DNA of 64,000 nt. Origin: Bog-756 sp963725275 (GTDB lineage Bacteria; Actinomycetota; Acidimicrobiia; Acidimicrobiales; RAAP-2). The stretch lies in NCBI GenBank assembly GCA_963725275.1, contig CAVRXS010000006.1:124001-188000 (forward strand), written 5' to 3'. The translations under genes were made by a program, and so were the position numbers. The notes below the pieces were generated by a model, which was given only the letters and a program-made list of their open reading frames with translations, did not search any database and was not told the DNA's origin. Positions 20,327-28,783 of this stretch are shown in pieces; position 1 is the stretch's first letter, and the number at the start of each line of letters is the position of its first letter.

Positions 20327-21249
20327 GGTACCGGATCGTCCATCGCACCCGCTACCACTACAGCGCCCCGGTGGCCCGGGCCCGCAACGAGGCGCACCTG
20401 CGCCCCCGGGACACCGACCGCCAGGAGTGCCTCGCCAGCGAGGTGGTGGTGGAGCCCACACCGACCAGTTGGAGCGACAGGTCCGACTTCTACGGCAACC
20501 CGCTGGCCAGCTTCGTGGTCGACGGCCCCTTCGAGGAGCTCACCGTGACGGCCACCAGCTCGGTCGAGGTCGGCGAAACCGACCAGCTGCCGGTGGCGGG
20601 GCCGACCTGGGAGGACTCCCGCACCATGTTGGCCGAGGACCTGCGACGGCCGCTGCTCGACGTCCGCGAGTTCTGCTTCTCCTCACCGCTCGTCACGACG
20701 TCGCGGGTCGTGCGCGCCTACGCAGAGCAGTCCTTCCCCGCGGGGCGTCCACTGGTCGACTCGATCACCGAGCTCACCCGGAGGATTCACGAGGACTTTC
20801 TCTACGACCCCGGCTTCACGACCGTGACCACTCCGCTCGAGGAGGTCCTCGTGCACCGGCGGGGCGTCTGCCAGGACTTCGCCCATCTCGCTGTGGGCTG
20901 CGTCCGCTCGATGGGACTCGCCGCCCGCTACGTGAGCGGCTACCTCGAGACCGCCCCGGCCCCAGGGGGAGACCGATTGGTCGGTGCGGACGCCTCCCAC
21001 GCCTGGCCTTCGGTCTACGTCCCCGGATGGGGATGGCTCGACGTCGACCCGACAAACAACGAGATCGTCGGTCCGACGTACGTGACGACCGCCTGGGGCC
21101 GCGACTACGCGGACGTCTCCCCGCTCAAGGGCATCGTCTTCGGAGGTGGTGACTCCCACACCCTGGACGTGGCCGTCGACGTGAGCCGGGTAGCCGATCA
21201 CAGCCCGGCGCCGGGCCTGCCCGACGGATCGGCCCTCAGAAGGAGTTGA
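20323..21249 (+). CDS. Transglutaminase-like cysteine protease family protein
   Basis: GTG at 20323 gives 308 residues starting RYRIVHRTRYHYSAPV, the N-terminal beta domain of bacterial transglutaminase-like proteins. The catalytic triad is visible: Cys in HRRGVCQDFAHLA, His in ADASHAWPSVYVPGWG and Asp in WLDVDPTNNE. Such proteins are predicted to cleave or transfer peptide products of the ATP-grasp/alpha-E pair. No signal peptide is seen. The gene is translationally coupled to the fusion gene and overlaps the convergent globin gene by 14 bases. Confidence 0.92.
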   Translation: MRYRIVHRTRYHYSAPVARARNEAHLRPRDTDRQECLASEVVVEPTPTSWSDRSDFYGNPLASFVVDGPFEELTVTATSSVEVGETDQLPVAGPTWEDSRTMLAEDLRRPLLDVREFCFSSPLVTTSRVVRAYAEQSFPAGRPLVDSITELTRRIHEDFLYDPGFTTVTTPLEEVLVHRRGVCQDFAHLAVGCVRSMGLAARYVSGYLETAPAPGGDRLVGADASHAWPSVYVPGWGWLDVDPTNNEIVGPTYVTTAWGRDYADVSPLKGIVFGGGDSHTLDVAVDVSRVADHSPAPGLPDGSALRRS

Positions 21250-21625
21250 CCAGGGTGCGGGCGGCCATGGCCAGATAGTCGATGAGCTCCTCGCGGTCCG
21301 CCGCGGGCAGGTCGAGGGAATCGACCGCGGCGGTCATGTGCCCCATCCACCGCTCGGCCTCGGTGGTACCGATGACGAACCGGGCGTGACGCATGCGCAG
21401 GCGCGGGTGGCCCCGCTCCTCCTCGTAGGTGGTGGGCCCACCCCAGTACTGCATGAGGAAGAGGGCGAGGTGGGCCTTCGACTCGGTGAGGTCCTCGGGG
21501 TACATCGGGCGGAGCACCGGGTCGGTGGCCACACCGGCGTAGAACGCCTCCACCAGGGCGACGAAGAACGGCTCGCCACCCCAGCGCTCGAAGGGCGTCC
21601 CGTCGGACTTCCGGGTCACTCGCAC
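21236..21625 (-). CDS. glbO: Group II truncated hemoglobin
   Basis: The 129-residue protein has group II landmarks: FFVALVEAFYAGVATDP with the B10 Tyr, MYPEDLTESKAHLALFLMQYWGGP, the proximal His in RLRMRHARFVIG, and the G8 Trp in AERWMGHM. Group II globins bind oxygen and peroxide and are linked to redox protection. It lies convergent to the transglutaminase gene, and its start is 77 bases from the divergent acyl-CoA dehydrogenase gene. Confidence 0.92.
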   Translation of the reverse strand: MRVTRKSDGTPFERWGGEPFFVALVEAFYAGVATDPVLRPMYPEDLTESKAHLALFLMQYWGGPTTYEEERGHPRLRMRHARFVIGTTEAERWMGHMTAAVDSLDLPAADREELIDYLAMAARTLVNSF

Positions 21626-21702
21626 GCCTCGACTGTATGCCGGGGTCGGTTAGCCTCGGACCGGCCGATGCCGGCCCGTCGCGGCCACAGGGAGGTCCCG
21701 CA

Positions 21703-22939
21703 ATGTTCGAGTGGTCCGAGGAGCACCGGATGGTGCGCGACGCGATCCGCCGGTTCATCGAGGCCGAGGTCGTCCCCAACATCGACGCCCTCGAGCACGG
21801 CGACATGCCCCCCTACGACATCATCCGCAAGATGTACGCGACCTTCGGGATGGACCAGATCGCCCGCGACCGCTTCAAGGTCCAGCTCGAGCGCAAGGCT
21901 GCCGGCACCGGTGCGCCAAAGGCGGAACGAGCCGAGCGGACCGGTGACGGTGGGTCGGCGGCGATGACTCTGATCCCGATCATCGAGCTGTGCCACCACT
22001 GCCCGGGGATCGTGACCGCGATGGGAGTCAGCGTCGGGCTGGCTGCCGGCACGATCATGAAGCAGGGGACTCCGGCACAGATGGAGCGGTGGGGACTCGA
22101 CCTGCTCACCGCCGAGAAGATCGGCTCCTGGGCGATCACCGAGCCCAACTCCGGGTCGGACGCCCTCGGCGGCATGACCACCTCCGCCCGCCGTGACGGG
22201 GACGAGTACATCATCAACGGCAACAAGACCTACATCACCAACGGCCCCTACGCCGACACCATCGTCCTCTACGCCAAGCTCGACGACGGTTCGGACACCC
22301 CGATCCGCGACCGCACGGTGCTCACGTTCATCCTCGAGAAGGGGATGGCCGGCCTCGAGCAATCCAGGCCCTTCTCCAAGATGGGCCTCCATTCGTCCCC
22401 CACCGGCGAGCTCTTCCTGACCGACGTTCGGGTCGGCAGGGACCACCTGCTCGGCGAGACCGAGGACGAGGGGAAGGACTCCGGGCGCGACTCGGCCAAG
22501 GGGAACTTCGTGACCGAACGGGCCGGCATGGCCGCGATGGCCCTCGGCGTGATCGAGGAGTGCCTCGCCCGGTCGGTCGACTACGCCGCGCAACCGCATC
22601 CTCTGGGGCCAGCCCATCGGCGACCGGCAGTTGATCCAGCTCAAGCTCGCCAAGATGGAGGTCGCCCGGCTCAACGTCGAGAACCTGGTGTTCCGCCACA
22701 TCGAGACCTCGGCGGCCGGACGGAGCCTCACGCTGGCAGAGGCCTCGGCCATGAAGCTCTATGCCGCCCAGGCCGCCTCGGAGGTCGCGATGGAGGCGGT
22801 CCAGCTCATGGGGGGCAACGGCTACATGGCCGAGTACCGGGTCGAGCAGCTCGCACGCGACGCCAAGGTCTTCCAGATCTACGCCGGCACCGACGAGATC
22901 CAGGTCACCCACATCGCCAAGGCGCTGCTCGCCACCTGA
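21703..22939 (+). CDS. Acyl-CoA dehydrogenase, one frame break near 22591
   Basis: ATG at 21703 follows AGGGAGGTCCCGCA. The protein shows MFEWSEEHRMVRDAIRRFIE, the FAD-binding WAITEPNSGSDALGGM, ITNGPYADTIVLYA, FTERAGMAAMALG-type VTERAGMAAMALG and the C-terminal QLMGGNGYMAEYRVEQLARDAKVFQIYAGTDEIQ. An extra C at about 22591 (between DYAA and NRILWGQPIGDRQ) breaks the frame; correction gives 411 residues. It catalyses the first step of beta-oxidation of an acyl-CoA, chain length unknown. The Glu usual for the catalytic base lies in the YAGTDEIQ region or earlier and cannot be fixed by eye. Confidence 0.9.
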
Positions 22940-22963
22940 GGCGGACCCGCCGGCCGGTCGCCC

Positions 22964-24004
22964 TCAGTCCGGAGGGTCCGGAGGGTCCGGACGCACCGAG
23001 GCGGCGACAGCCGCGACCAGGCCGGCCACCGCCAGGTCGTGGGCCACGGTGATGGCGTTGACCATCGCCCGCGACGACGACGATCCGTGGCTGATCACGC
23101 ACACGCCGTCCACCCCGAGCAGCATGGCACCGCCCGTGTTCTCGGGATCGAGCGTGGCGGCCAGCGGGAGGAGGTATGGGAGGAGGCTGTCGGCCGCAGA
23201 CCGGACCTCGGGCAGGCCCAGGACTCCGGTGAGCGTGTCCATGAGGAACCGGAGGCTGCCTTCGAGGGTCTTGAGGGCCACGTTCCCGGTGAAGCCGTCG
23301 GTGACCACGACATCGGCCCGGTCCTCGAAGAAGTCGCGGCCCTCGACGTTCCCCACGAACACGAATTCGGACGGGGTGCCCTTGGCCAGCAGTGCGTGGG
23401 TCTCCTTGACCAGCGCGGTGCCCTTGGTCTGCTCCTCCCCGATCGAGAGCAGCGCGACCCGCGGCCGGTCGACTGCGTAGCGCTTGCGCGAGAAGGCGGC
23501 GCCCATCTCGGCGAACTGCACGAGCATCTGTGGAGTGGCTTCAGTGTTGGCCCCCGAATCGAGCAGCACGGTCGGCCACGTCTTCTTCAAGTCGGGGATC
23601 GGGGTCGCGATGGCCGGTCGGATCACACCGGGAAGGCGGCCCATCCGCAGCAGCGCCGACGCCATGGTGGCCCCGGTGTTGCCGGCGGACACCATGGCCA
23701 TCGCCGTGCCGTCCCGCACCGCCTCGGCAGCTCGGACCAGGGAGGAGTCCTTCTTCCGGCGCACGCCCTGGCCCGGGTCGTCGTCCATGCCGATGACCTC
23801 GCTGGCGGCGATGACCGGCAGGTCGCCGGTGTCGCCCATCCCCCCGGGCAGGCCGACCAGGACGACGGCGACGGCGCCCGCCTCGGCGACCTGGCGCGCG
23901 CCGGCGACGATCTCACCGGGAGCCCTGTCACCGCCCATCGCGTCGACCGCCACCGGGAGTGCGGCCAGTGCCGCACCCGTGGGTCGAGCGCCGCCGCGCG
24001 CCAC
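22964..24004 (-). CDS. plsX: Phosphate acyltransferase PlsX
   Basis: The start is placed at GTG 24004, right after the rpmF stop, giving 346 residues. The conserved N-terminus LPVAVDAMGGDRAPGEIVAGA is followed by MVSAGNTGATMASALLRMGRLPGV, LLDSGANTEATPQML, GNVEGRDFF and DVVVTDGFTGNVALKTLEGS. PlsX makes acyl-phosphate from acyl-ACP for phospholipid synthesis. The C-terminus ends in a PDPPDPPD tail encoded by a 9-bp tandem repeat. Downstream on the other strand is an acyl-CoA dehydrogenase (24-base gap). Confidence 0.95.
   Translation of the reverse strand: MARGGARPTGAALAALPVAVDAMGGDRAPGEIVAGARQVAEAGAVAVVLVGLPGGMGDTGDLPVIAASEVIGMDDDPGQGVRRKKDSSLVRAAEAVRDGTAMAMVSAGNTGATMASALLRMGRLPGVIRPAIATPIPDLKKTWPTVLLDSGANTEATPQMLVQFAEMGAAFSRKRYAVDRPRVALLSIGEEQTKGTALVKETHALLAKGTPSEFVFVGNVEGRDFFEDRADVVVTDGFTGNVALKTLEGSLRFLMDTLTGVLGLPEVRSAADSLLPYLLPLAATLDPENTGGAMLLGVDGVCVISHGSSSSRAMVNAITVAHDLAVAGLVAAVAASVRPDPPDPPD
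22967..22991 (-). repeat. 9-bp tandem repeat in the plsX 3' end
   Basis: About 2.8 copies of the plus-strand unit GGTCCGGAG run in phase with the plsX frame and encode the Pro-Asp-Pro tail. In-frame length variation here would not disturb the enzyme core. Confidence 0.7.
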
Positions 24005-24011
24005 TACCCGA

Positions 24012-24191
24012 CTACTCGACTTCGATCGCCTGACGGCCCTTGTACCACCCGCAGTTGGGACAGACGACATGGGGCAGCTTCGCCGTCGTGCACTGGGGGC
24101 ACACCGACCGCGGCGGCGCCTTCAGCACCCAGCTGGATGCGCGGCGGCTCCTGCTCTTCGCCTTGGAGGTCTTCTTCTTCGGAACGGCCAT
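24012..24191 (-). CDS. rpmF: 50S ribosomal protein L32
   Basis: This is a 59-residue protein from ATG 24191 to TAG at 24012. It begins MAVPKKKTSKAKSRSRRAS, then SVCPQC and VVCPNCGWYKGRQ, the four-cysteine zinc-binding form of L32. It sits 17 bases after DUF177 and 7 bases before plsX, the conserved DUF177-rpmF-plsX order. Confidence 0.97.
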   Translation of the reverse strand: MAVPKKKTSKAKSRSRRASSWVLKAPPRSVCPQCTTAKLPHVVCPNCGWYKGRQAIEVE

Positions 24192-24208
24192 AAGCGGGAC
24201 AGCTTAGG

Positions 24209-24805
24209 TCACGGTCGGGCGTCGGGTTCACGCAGGGCGTCGAGTGCCGACCAGCGCGGGTCGGTCGTGGGCGCACAGGCGCACGGCTCGGTGTTCCGGT
24301 TGGCTCCACACGTCGGGCACAGACCCAGGCACTCCTCCGAGCAGAGAGGGGCGAGGGGCAGCTCGAGGATGACGGCGTCGCGAGCCAGGGGCTCGAGATC
24401 GAGCTCGTCCCCGCTCAGGGGGTAGGCCTCCTCGTCCCGCACGGCGCCGTGCTCCGGTGCGTACCGCTCACGGACCCTGGCCTCGACCGCGCCCCGCACC
24501 GGCCCTCCGCACCGCCGGCACTCACCCTCCCACGGCGCGGTCACCACCCCGGTGGCGCTGATCCCCCCCGGGTAGGAGGCAAGGGTCAGGTCGGCCACCA
24601 CCGGCGCACCCTCGGGCACCGCCACGGACACCGCCCCGAGGTCGGGGATCGTGCCTTCGCGGTGCTCGTGCCGGGTGGTCCCCGGCTGCCTGCGGAGCTC
24701 CGCCACCTGGACCAGGAAGGGCCGCAGCACCCGTGGCCCGGTACCGGGACCGCGCCGGGCCGGGCCGGCTTGCCCGGGCGCCGCCTGGTGGGCCCTGGTC
24801 GTCAC
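24209..24805 (-). CDS. DUF177 (YceD) family protein
   Basis: GTG at 24805, 8 bases after the upstream stop, gives 198 residues. The family features are the GVVTAPWEGECRRCGGPV cysteine pair, the acidic middle DELDLEPLARDAVILELPLAPLC, and LGLCPTCGANRN with a second CxxC. YceD-type proteins are linked to 23S rRNA maturation and L32 metabolism, and always neighbour rpmF. An Arg/Gly/Pro-rich N-terminus of about 45 residues is longer than usual, so a later start cannot be excluded. Confidence 0.88.
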   Translation of the reverse strand: MTTRAHQAAPGQAGPARRGPGTGPRVLRPFLVQVAELRRQPGTTRHEHREGTIPDLGAVSVAVPEGAPVVADLTLASYPGGISATGVVTAPWEGECRRCGGPVRGAVEARVRERYAPEHGAVRDEEAYPLSGDELDLEPLARDAVILELPLAPLCSEECLGLCPTCGANRNTEPCACAPTTDPRWSALDALREPDARP

Positions 24806-24812
24806 CGGAACC

Positions 24813-25427
24813 TCAGGCGAGGTCCTGGTCGAAGAAGCCCTCGGGCTCCTCCCCCCCGCCATCGAGCCGGTCGACGCTCCCGGCAGCGGCCAGGGTCGTG
24901 TCCCCCTGGTCGCCGATCTCGACGGCGGGAAGCGGGCTCACCTGCAGCTTTTCGCGACCGGCCTGGACCGTCTTCATGGTGCGGTCGAGCACGATCTCGA
25001 AGCTCGCCAACTTCTGATCCGCATAGTCCTCCGCCTCGTGCCGCAGGCGCCGCGCCTCCTCGTTGGCATCGTCCAGGATCCGTTGGGCCACGTGGTTCGC
25101 CTGGCGCACGACCTCGGTGCGCTGGACCAACCGCTCGGCCTGCACCCGGACCTCTTCGAGGATGCCCTCGGCCTCACGGTTCCGCTCGGCGAGGAACTCC
25201 TCGCGCTCCTTGAGGAGCCACCGGGCCTGGCGCAGCTCGTCCGGCATCCGCTCGAGGGCCCCCTCGAGCAGCTCGGTGAGCTCGTCACGCTGGACGAGCA
25301 CCGATGCCGAGAGGGGCATCGCCTTGGCGGTCTGGACGAGATCGAGCGCGCTCCGGATGTACGTCTCGGCATCGACCTGCTCGCTCGCCGCCCGCTGCTC
25401 GTCGAGGTCGTCGAAGAGGTCACTCAC
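24813..25427 (-). CDS. SepIVA-like coiled-coil division protein
   Basis: The 204-residue, highly charged protein is mostly coiled coil from about residue 45 to 155 (LVQRDELTELLEGALERMPD, LKEREEFLAERNREAEGILE, AQRILDDANEEARRLRHEAEDY). This DivIVA-like coiled-coil gene between coaD and DUF177 corresponds by position to mycobacterial SepIVA (MSMEG_2416/Rv2927c), a septum and intracellular membrane factor. Assignment rests on synteny and coiled-coil character rather than on a diagnostic motif. The start overlaps the coaD stop by 8 bases. Confidence 0.72.
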   Translation of the reverse strand: MSDLFDDLDEQRAASEQVDAETYIRSALDLVQTAKAMPLSASVLVQRDELTELLEGALERMPDELRQARWLLKEREEFLAERNREAEGILEEVRVQAERLVQRTEVVRQANHVAQRILDDANEEARRLRHEAEDYADQKLASFEIVLDRTMKTVQAGREKLQVSPLPAVEIGDQGDTTLAAAGSVDRLDGGGEEPEGFFDQDLA

Positions 25428-25902
25428 CGGCGAACTTCTCCTCGAGACGGCTCGCGACCACCTTGGGCACGAAGGCCGTCACGTCGCCCCCGAACCGAGC
25501 CACCTCGCGGAAGAGGCGCGAGGCGATGAACGAATGGGCCGAGCTGGTCGGGATGAAGAGGGTCTCCACTCCGGAGAGCTGCTTGTTCATCTGGGCCATC
25601 TGCAGCTCGTTCTCGAAGTCGGACACCGCGCGCAGCCCCTTCACGATGGCACTGGCCCCCACGTCGTGGGCCACGTTGACCACCAGGGTCGCCACGGACA
25701 CGATGCGCACGTTGACCAGATGGGCGAGGGACTCCTCGAGCATGGTCTTGCGCTCGTCGAGATCGAAGAGGGCTTCGCTCTTCTGGGGATTGCGGAGGGC
25801 GGCCACGACCACCTCGTCGAAGAGGCGGGATGCCCGCTCGATCACCTCGAGATGCCCGTTGTGGACCGGATCGAAGGACCCCGGGATGAGCGCAATCCTC
25901 AC
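25420..25902 (-). CDS. coaD: Phosphopantetheine adenylyltransferase
   Basis: GTG at 25902 overlaps the rsmD stop as GTGA and gives 160 residues starting MRIALIPGSFDPVHNGHLEVIERA, with the HxGH nucleotidyltransferase motif. RNPQKSEALFDLDERKTM, KGLRAVSDFENELQMAQMN and SFIASRLFREVARFGGDV follow, all family hallmarks. It makes dephospho-CoA. A longer open frame joins it to rsmD, but that is due to an indel, not a real fusion. Confidence 0.95.
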   Translation of the reverse strand: MRIALIPGSFDPVHNGHLEVIERASRLFDEVVVAALRNPQKSEALFDLDERKTMLEESLAHLVNVRIVSVATLVVNVAHDVGASAIVKGLRAVSDFENELQMAQMNKQLSGVETLFIPTSSAHSFIASRLFREVARFGGDVTAFVPKVVASRLEEKFAGE

Positions 25903-26451
25903 GATGCACCTTTCTGGGTGACCCGCTGGGGACGGGCGACCGTGACGATCGTACCTCCATACCGCTTCGATCTCAGAACCTCCCACCCCTCCGGAGGGTC
26001 GATCGCGTGCGCCCGATTCGAGGACCGCGAGGTCTGCCGGGATGCGGGCCACCAGCGTGTCCCAACCCGCGTAGTCGTAGGGAGGGTCGCACAGGACGAG
26101 GTCGAACCGGGAGGCGGTGCTGTCCACCCATGTGTCGACGTCTCCACGGATCACGGTCGCGTCCCCGCGCACCTCGGAGTCGGTAAGGCCGACGGCGGCG
26201 AGGTTTGCCCGCACCGCGGCGATGGCACCCGGGTCCCGTTCGACGAAGGTGACCGACGCCGCTCCCCGCGAGATCGCCTCGATGCCCAGGGCGCCGGTGC
26301 CAGCGAAGAGATCGGCCACCAGCAGTCCCTCGACCCCGCCGAGGCTGTAGAGGATGTCGAAGACGGCCTCGCGGACCCGGTCCGAGGTCGGCCGTAGGGA
26401 GGATCCTGTCGGCGCGCGGAAGCGCCGGCCACGGAGCTCGCCACCGATCAC
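25899..26451 (-). CDS. rsmD: 16S rRNA (guanine966-N2)-methyltransferase RsmD, one frame break near 26007
   Basis: The N-terminus IGGELRGRRFRAPTG, SAM-binding LLVADLFAGTGALGIEAISRGA, VERDPGAIAAVRANL and the catalytic LVLCDPPYDYAG identify RsmD. The typical C-terminus WEVLRSKRYGGTIVTVARP lies in the next frame after one extra base at about 26007. Correction gives 183 residues ending exactly at the coaD start. It methylates G966 of 16S rRNA. It lies with recG upstream and coaD downstream, the common actinobacterial order. Confidence 0.93.
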
Positions 26452-26536
26452 GCGGACACTGCCAGCCTACCGGCGCGCCCATCGCCCACCCGGTCAGCGG
26501 GGGTGCCGGCAGGCTCGAGTGCTCAGCTCCGAGCGC

Positions 26537-28783
26537 TCAGCTCTTGAACAGGAACTCCGCCTCCTCGTCGTCCACGAAGAGGCGCAGTTCGTCGACCAGC
26601 AACGCGTGCTCGACGAGGTGCGGGTCGGCATCGACGAGCTCGACCGCGAGCGTCCGAGCGTCGACCACCAGGTCCCGGTCGGAGAGCAGCCGGGCCAGCC
26701 GGAGATCGGAGCGGCCCTTCTGCCGGGCCCCGAGGATCGTCCCCTCCCCGCGCAGGTCGAGATCGATGTCGGCCAGGGCGAAGCCGTCGGTGCTCTGCTC
26801 GAGGGCGGCGAGCCGGGCCGCTGCTTCGGGAGCGTCGGTCTCCGAGAGCAGGAAGCACCAGGCCTGCTCGCCGCTCCGGCCGACACGCCCCCGGAGTTGG
26901 TGGAGTTGGGCGATGCCGAACCGGTCGGCGTCCTCGACGACCATGACCGAGGCGTCGGGCACGTCGACCCCGACCTCGATGACCGTGGTCGCCACGAGCA
27001 CGTCGAGCTCACCCGCCCGGAAGTCCGCCATCGCCCGTTCCCGCTCGGCGGGGCGCATCTGGCCGTGGAGCAGCCCGATCCGGAGACCGGCGAGCTCGGC
27101 GGTGGCGAGGCGCTCGGCCTCGGCGGTGGCCGAGGCCGCCTCCACCCGGTCGGATCCTTCGACCAGCGGGCAGACCACGAAGGCCCGGTGGCCCGATGCC
27201 ACCTCCGAGCGGACCCGTGCCCACGCCTCCGCCGCCGCAGACGGCGTGCGCGCCCACACGGTCGAGACCGGATGCCGGCCGGGGGGGAGCTCGTCGATGA
27301 CCGTCATGTCGAGGTCGCCGAAGACGACCATGGCCGCGGTCCGGGGAATCGGGGTGGCGGTCATGACCAGGAGATCGGGATCCCGTCCCTCCCCGTCGCT
27401 CCCCCGGCCCTTGGCCCGTAGCGCTGCCCGTTGCTCGACGCCGAACCGGTGCTGCTCGTCGATGACCACCGCCCCGAGAGAATGGAAGGTCACCTGGTCG
27501 GTCAGGAGCGCGTGGGTGCCGATGAGGATGTCGACCGTGCCGTCCGCGAGACCGGCCAGGGTCGAGGCCCGGTCGGACGCAGTGCTCCTGCTCGTGAGCA
27601 GCTCGACCCGGAGGGGGCGCTCCGCTGTCGTTCCGGGAGCCGCCACCCCGAGCCCGGCGACCAGCCGGCCGACCTCGGACGCGTGCTGCTCGGCCAGGAC
27701 CTCGGTCGGGGCCATGAGGGCTCCCTGAAGCCCTCCTTCGACGGCCACCAGGAGCGCGGACACCGCGACCACCGTCTTGCCCGACCCGACATCCCCCTGG
27801 AGCAGCCGGTGCATGGGCAGCGGTCCGCCGAGGTCCTCGCGGATCGTGGCCACGGCCTGCTCCTGGGCCTCTGTCAGTGGGAAGGGCAACCGGTCGACGA
27901 AGCGCTCGAGCAGCGTCGCGCCCCCGTCCGGGCGGGCGGTGGTGTGGCGAATGCCGCGGGCATCCTCCTCGAGCCGCCTTCGGCGCAGGACGAGGGCCAG
28001 CTGGAGCCGCAGGAGCTCGTCGAAGGCGAGGCGGCGCCGGGCCGGCTCCACCTCCGCCATGGCCGCCGGCCGGTGGATGCCGGTGAATGCCGCCGTGCGG
28101 TCGATGAGCCCGAGCCGGCTGCGGGCGTCCGACGGCACGGGGTCCGCGAACGTCCCGGCACGGTCCAGCGCCTCGTGGACCAGGCGGCCGATGCGCGCCG
28201 ATGTGAGGCCGGTCTTCTCGCTCAGGGGGTACACGGGGTAGACCCGCCCGGTCGGCGGGTCGTCCAGGTCCGCTTCGGAACGGCTCCCGTCCTCCTCCTG
28301 CCCGCGCAGGACCTCGACGGTGGGTCCCACCATCTGGAGCGCCTCCCGGTAGCTGTTCACCGGCCCGAAGAAGAGGGCAAGGGTTCCGACCGGCAGCTGC
28401 CGGGCCCTCCAGGCCTGGTTGAAGAAGACCACCTGGAGGCGGCCCCCACCGTCGGCGACCTCCAGCACCACCCGGACCGGGGGCCGGCCCCGCCCGCGCC
28501 CGCGTCGGGCGGGTGGGCGTCCGACGCGGCGCACCTCGGCCAGCACGGTCGCCCGCTCCCCCTCCGCCAGCTGGTCGATGGTGACCATCCGGGTGGCGTC
28601 GATGTGGCGACGCGGATAGTGGGTCAGCAGGTCGAGCACCGTGGTGATCCCGAGCTCGGCCAGGTCCCGGCCGGCCGCGTCACCGACGCCCCGGAGGACC
28701 GAGACCGGGAGTGCCGCCAGCTGACCGAGTCGGCGGCCGGGGGCCTCGACGCCGGTTTCTGCTGTCAGGGCCGGTTCGTTCAC
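26537..28783 (-). CDS. recG: ATP-dependent DNA helicase RecG
   Basis: GTG at 28783 overlaps the fakA stop; the product is 748 residues. It has the N-terminal wedge (ALPVSVLRGVGDAAGRDLAE, DLLTHYPRRHIDATR) with OB fold. The helicase motifs are LLQGDVGSGKTVVAVSALL, the DEQH box in VVIDEQHRFGVEQR, TATPIPRT, GLLHGQMRPAERE, and QLHQLRGRVGRSGEQAWCFLL. RecG remodels stalled forks and Holliday junctions. The gene is intact, unlike many neighbours of similar size. Confidence 0.96.
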   Translation of the reverse strand: MNEPALTAETGVEAPGRRLGQLAALPVSVLRGVGDAAGRDLAELGITTVLDLLTHYPRRHIDATRMVTIDQLAEGERATVLAEVRRVGRPPARRGRGRGRPPVRVVLEVADGGGRLQVVFFNQAWRARQLPVGTLALFFGPVNSYREALQMVGPTVEVLRGQEEDGSRSEADLDDPPTGRVYPVYPLSEKTGLTSARIGRLVHEALDRAGTFADPVPSDARSRLGLIDRTAAFTGIHRPAAMAEVEPARRRLAFDELLRLQLALVLRRRRLEEDARGIRHTTARPDGGATLLERFVDRLPFPLTEAQEQAVATIREDLGGPLPMHRLLQGDVGSGKTVVAVSALLVAVEGGLQGALMAPTEVLAEQHASEVGRLVAGLGVAAPGTTAERPLRVELLTSRSTASDRASTLAGLADGTVDILIGTHALLTDQVTFHSLGAVVIDEQHRFGVEQRAALRAKGRGSDGEGRDPDLLVMTATPIPRTAAMVVFGDLDMTVIDELPPGRHPVSTVWARTPSAAAEAWARVRSEVASGHRAFVVCPLVEGSDRVEAASATAEAERLATAELAGLRIGLLHGQMRPAERERAMADFRAGELDVLVATTVIEVGVDVPDASVMVVEDADRFGIAQLHQLRGRVGRSGEQAWCFLLSETDAPEAAARLAALEQSTDGFALADIDLDLRGEGTILGARQKGRSDLRLARLLSDRDLVVDARTLAVELVDADPHLVEHALLVDELRLFVDDEEAEFLFKS

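Noticed and set aside
25420..26451. Apparent RsmD-CoaD fusion protein
   Set aside because: The true RsmD C-terminus (SKRYGGTIVTVARP) lies in the neighbouring frame and ends with a GTGA overlap at coaD. One extra base near 26007 creates the false fusion.
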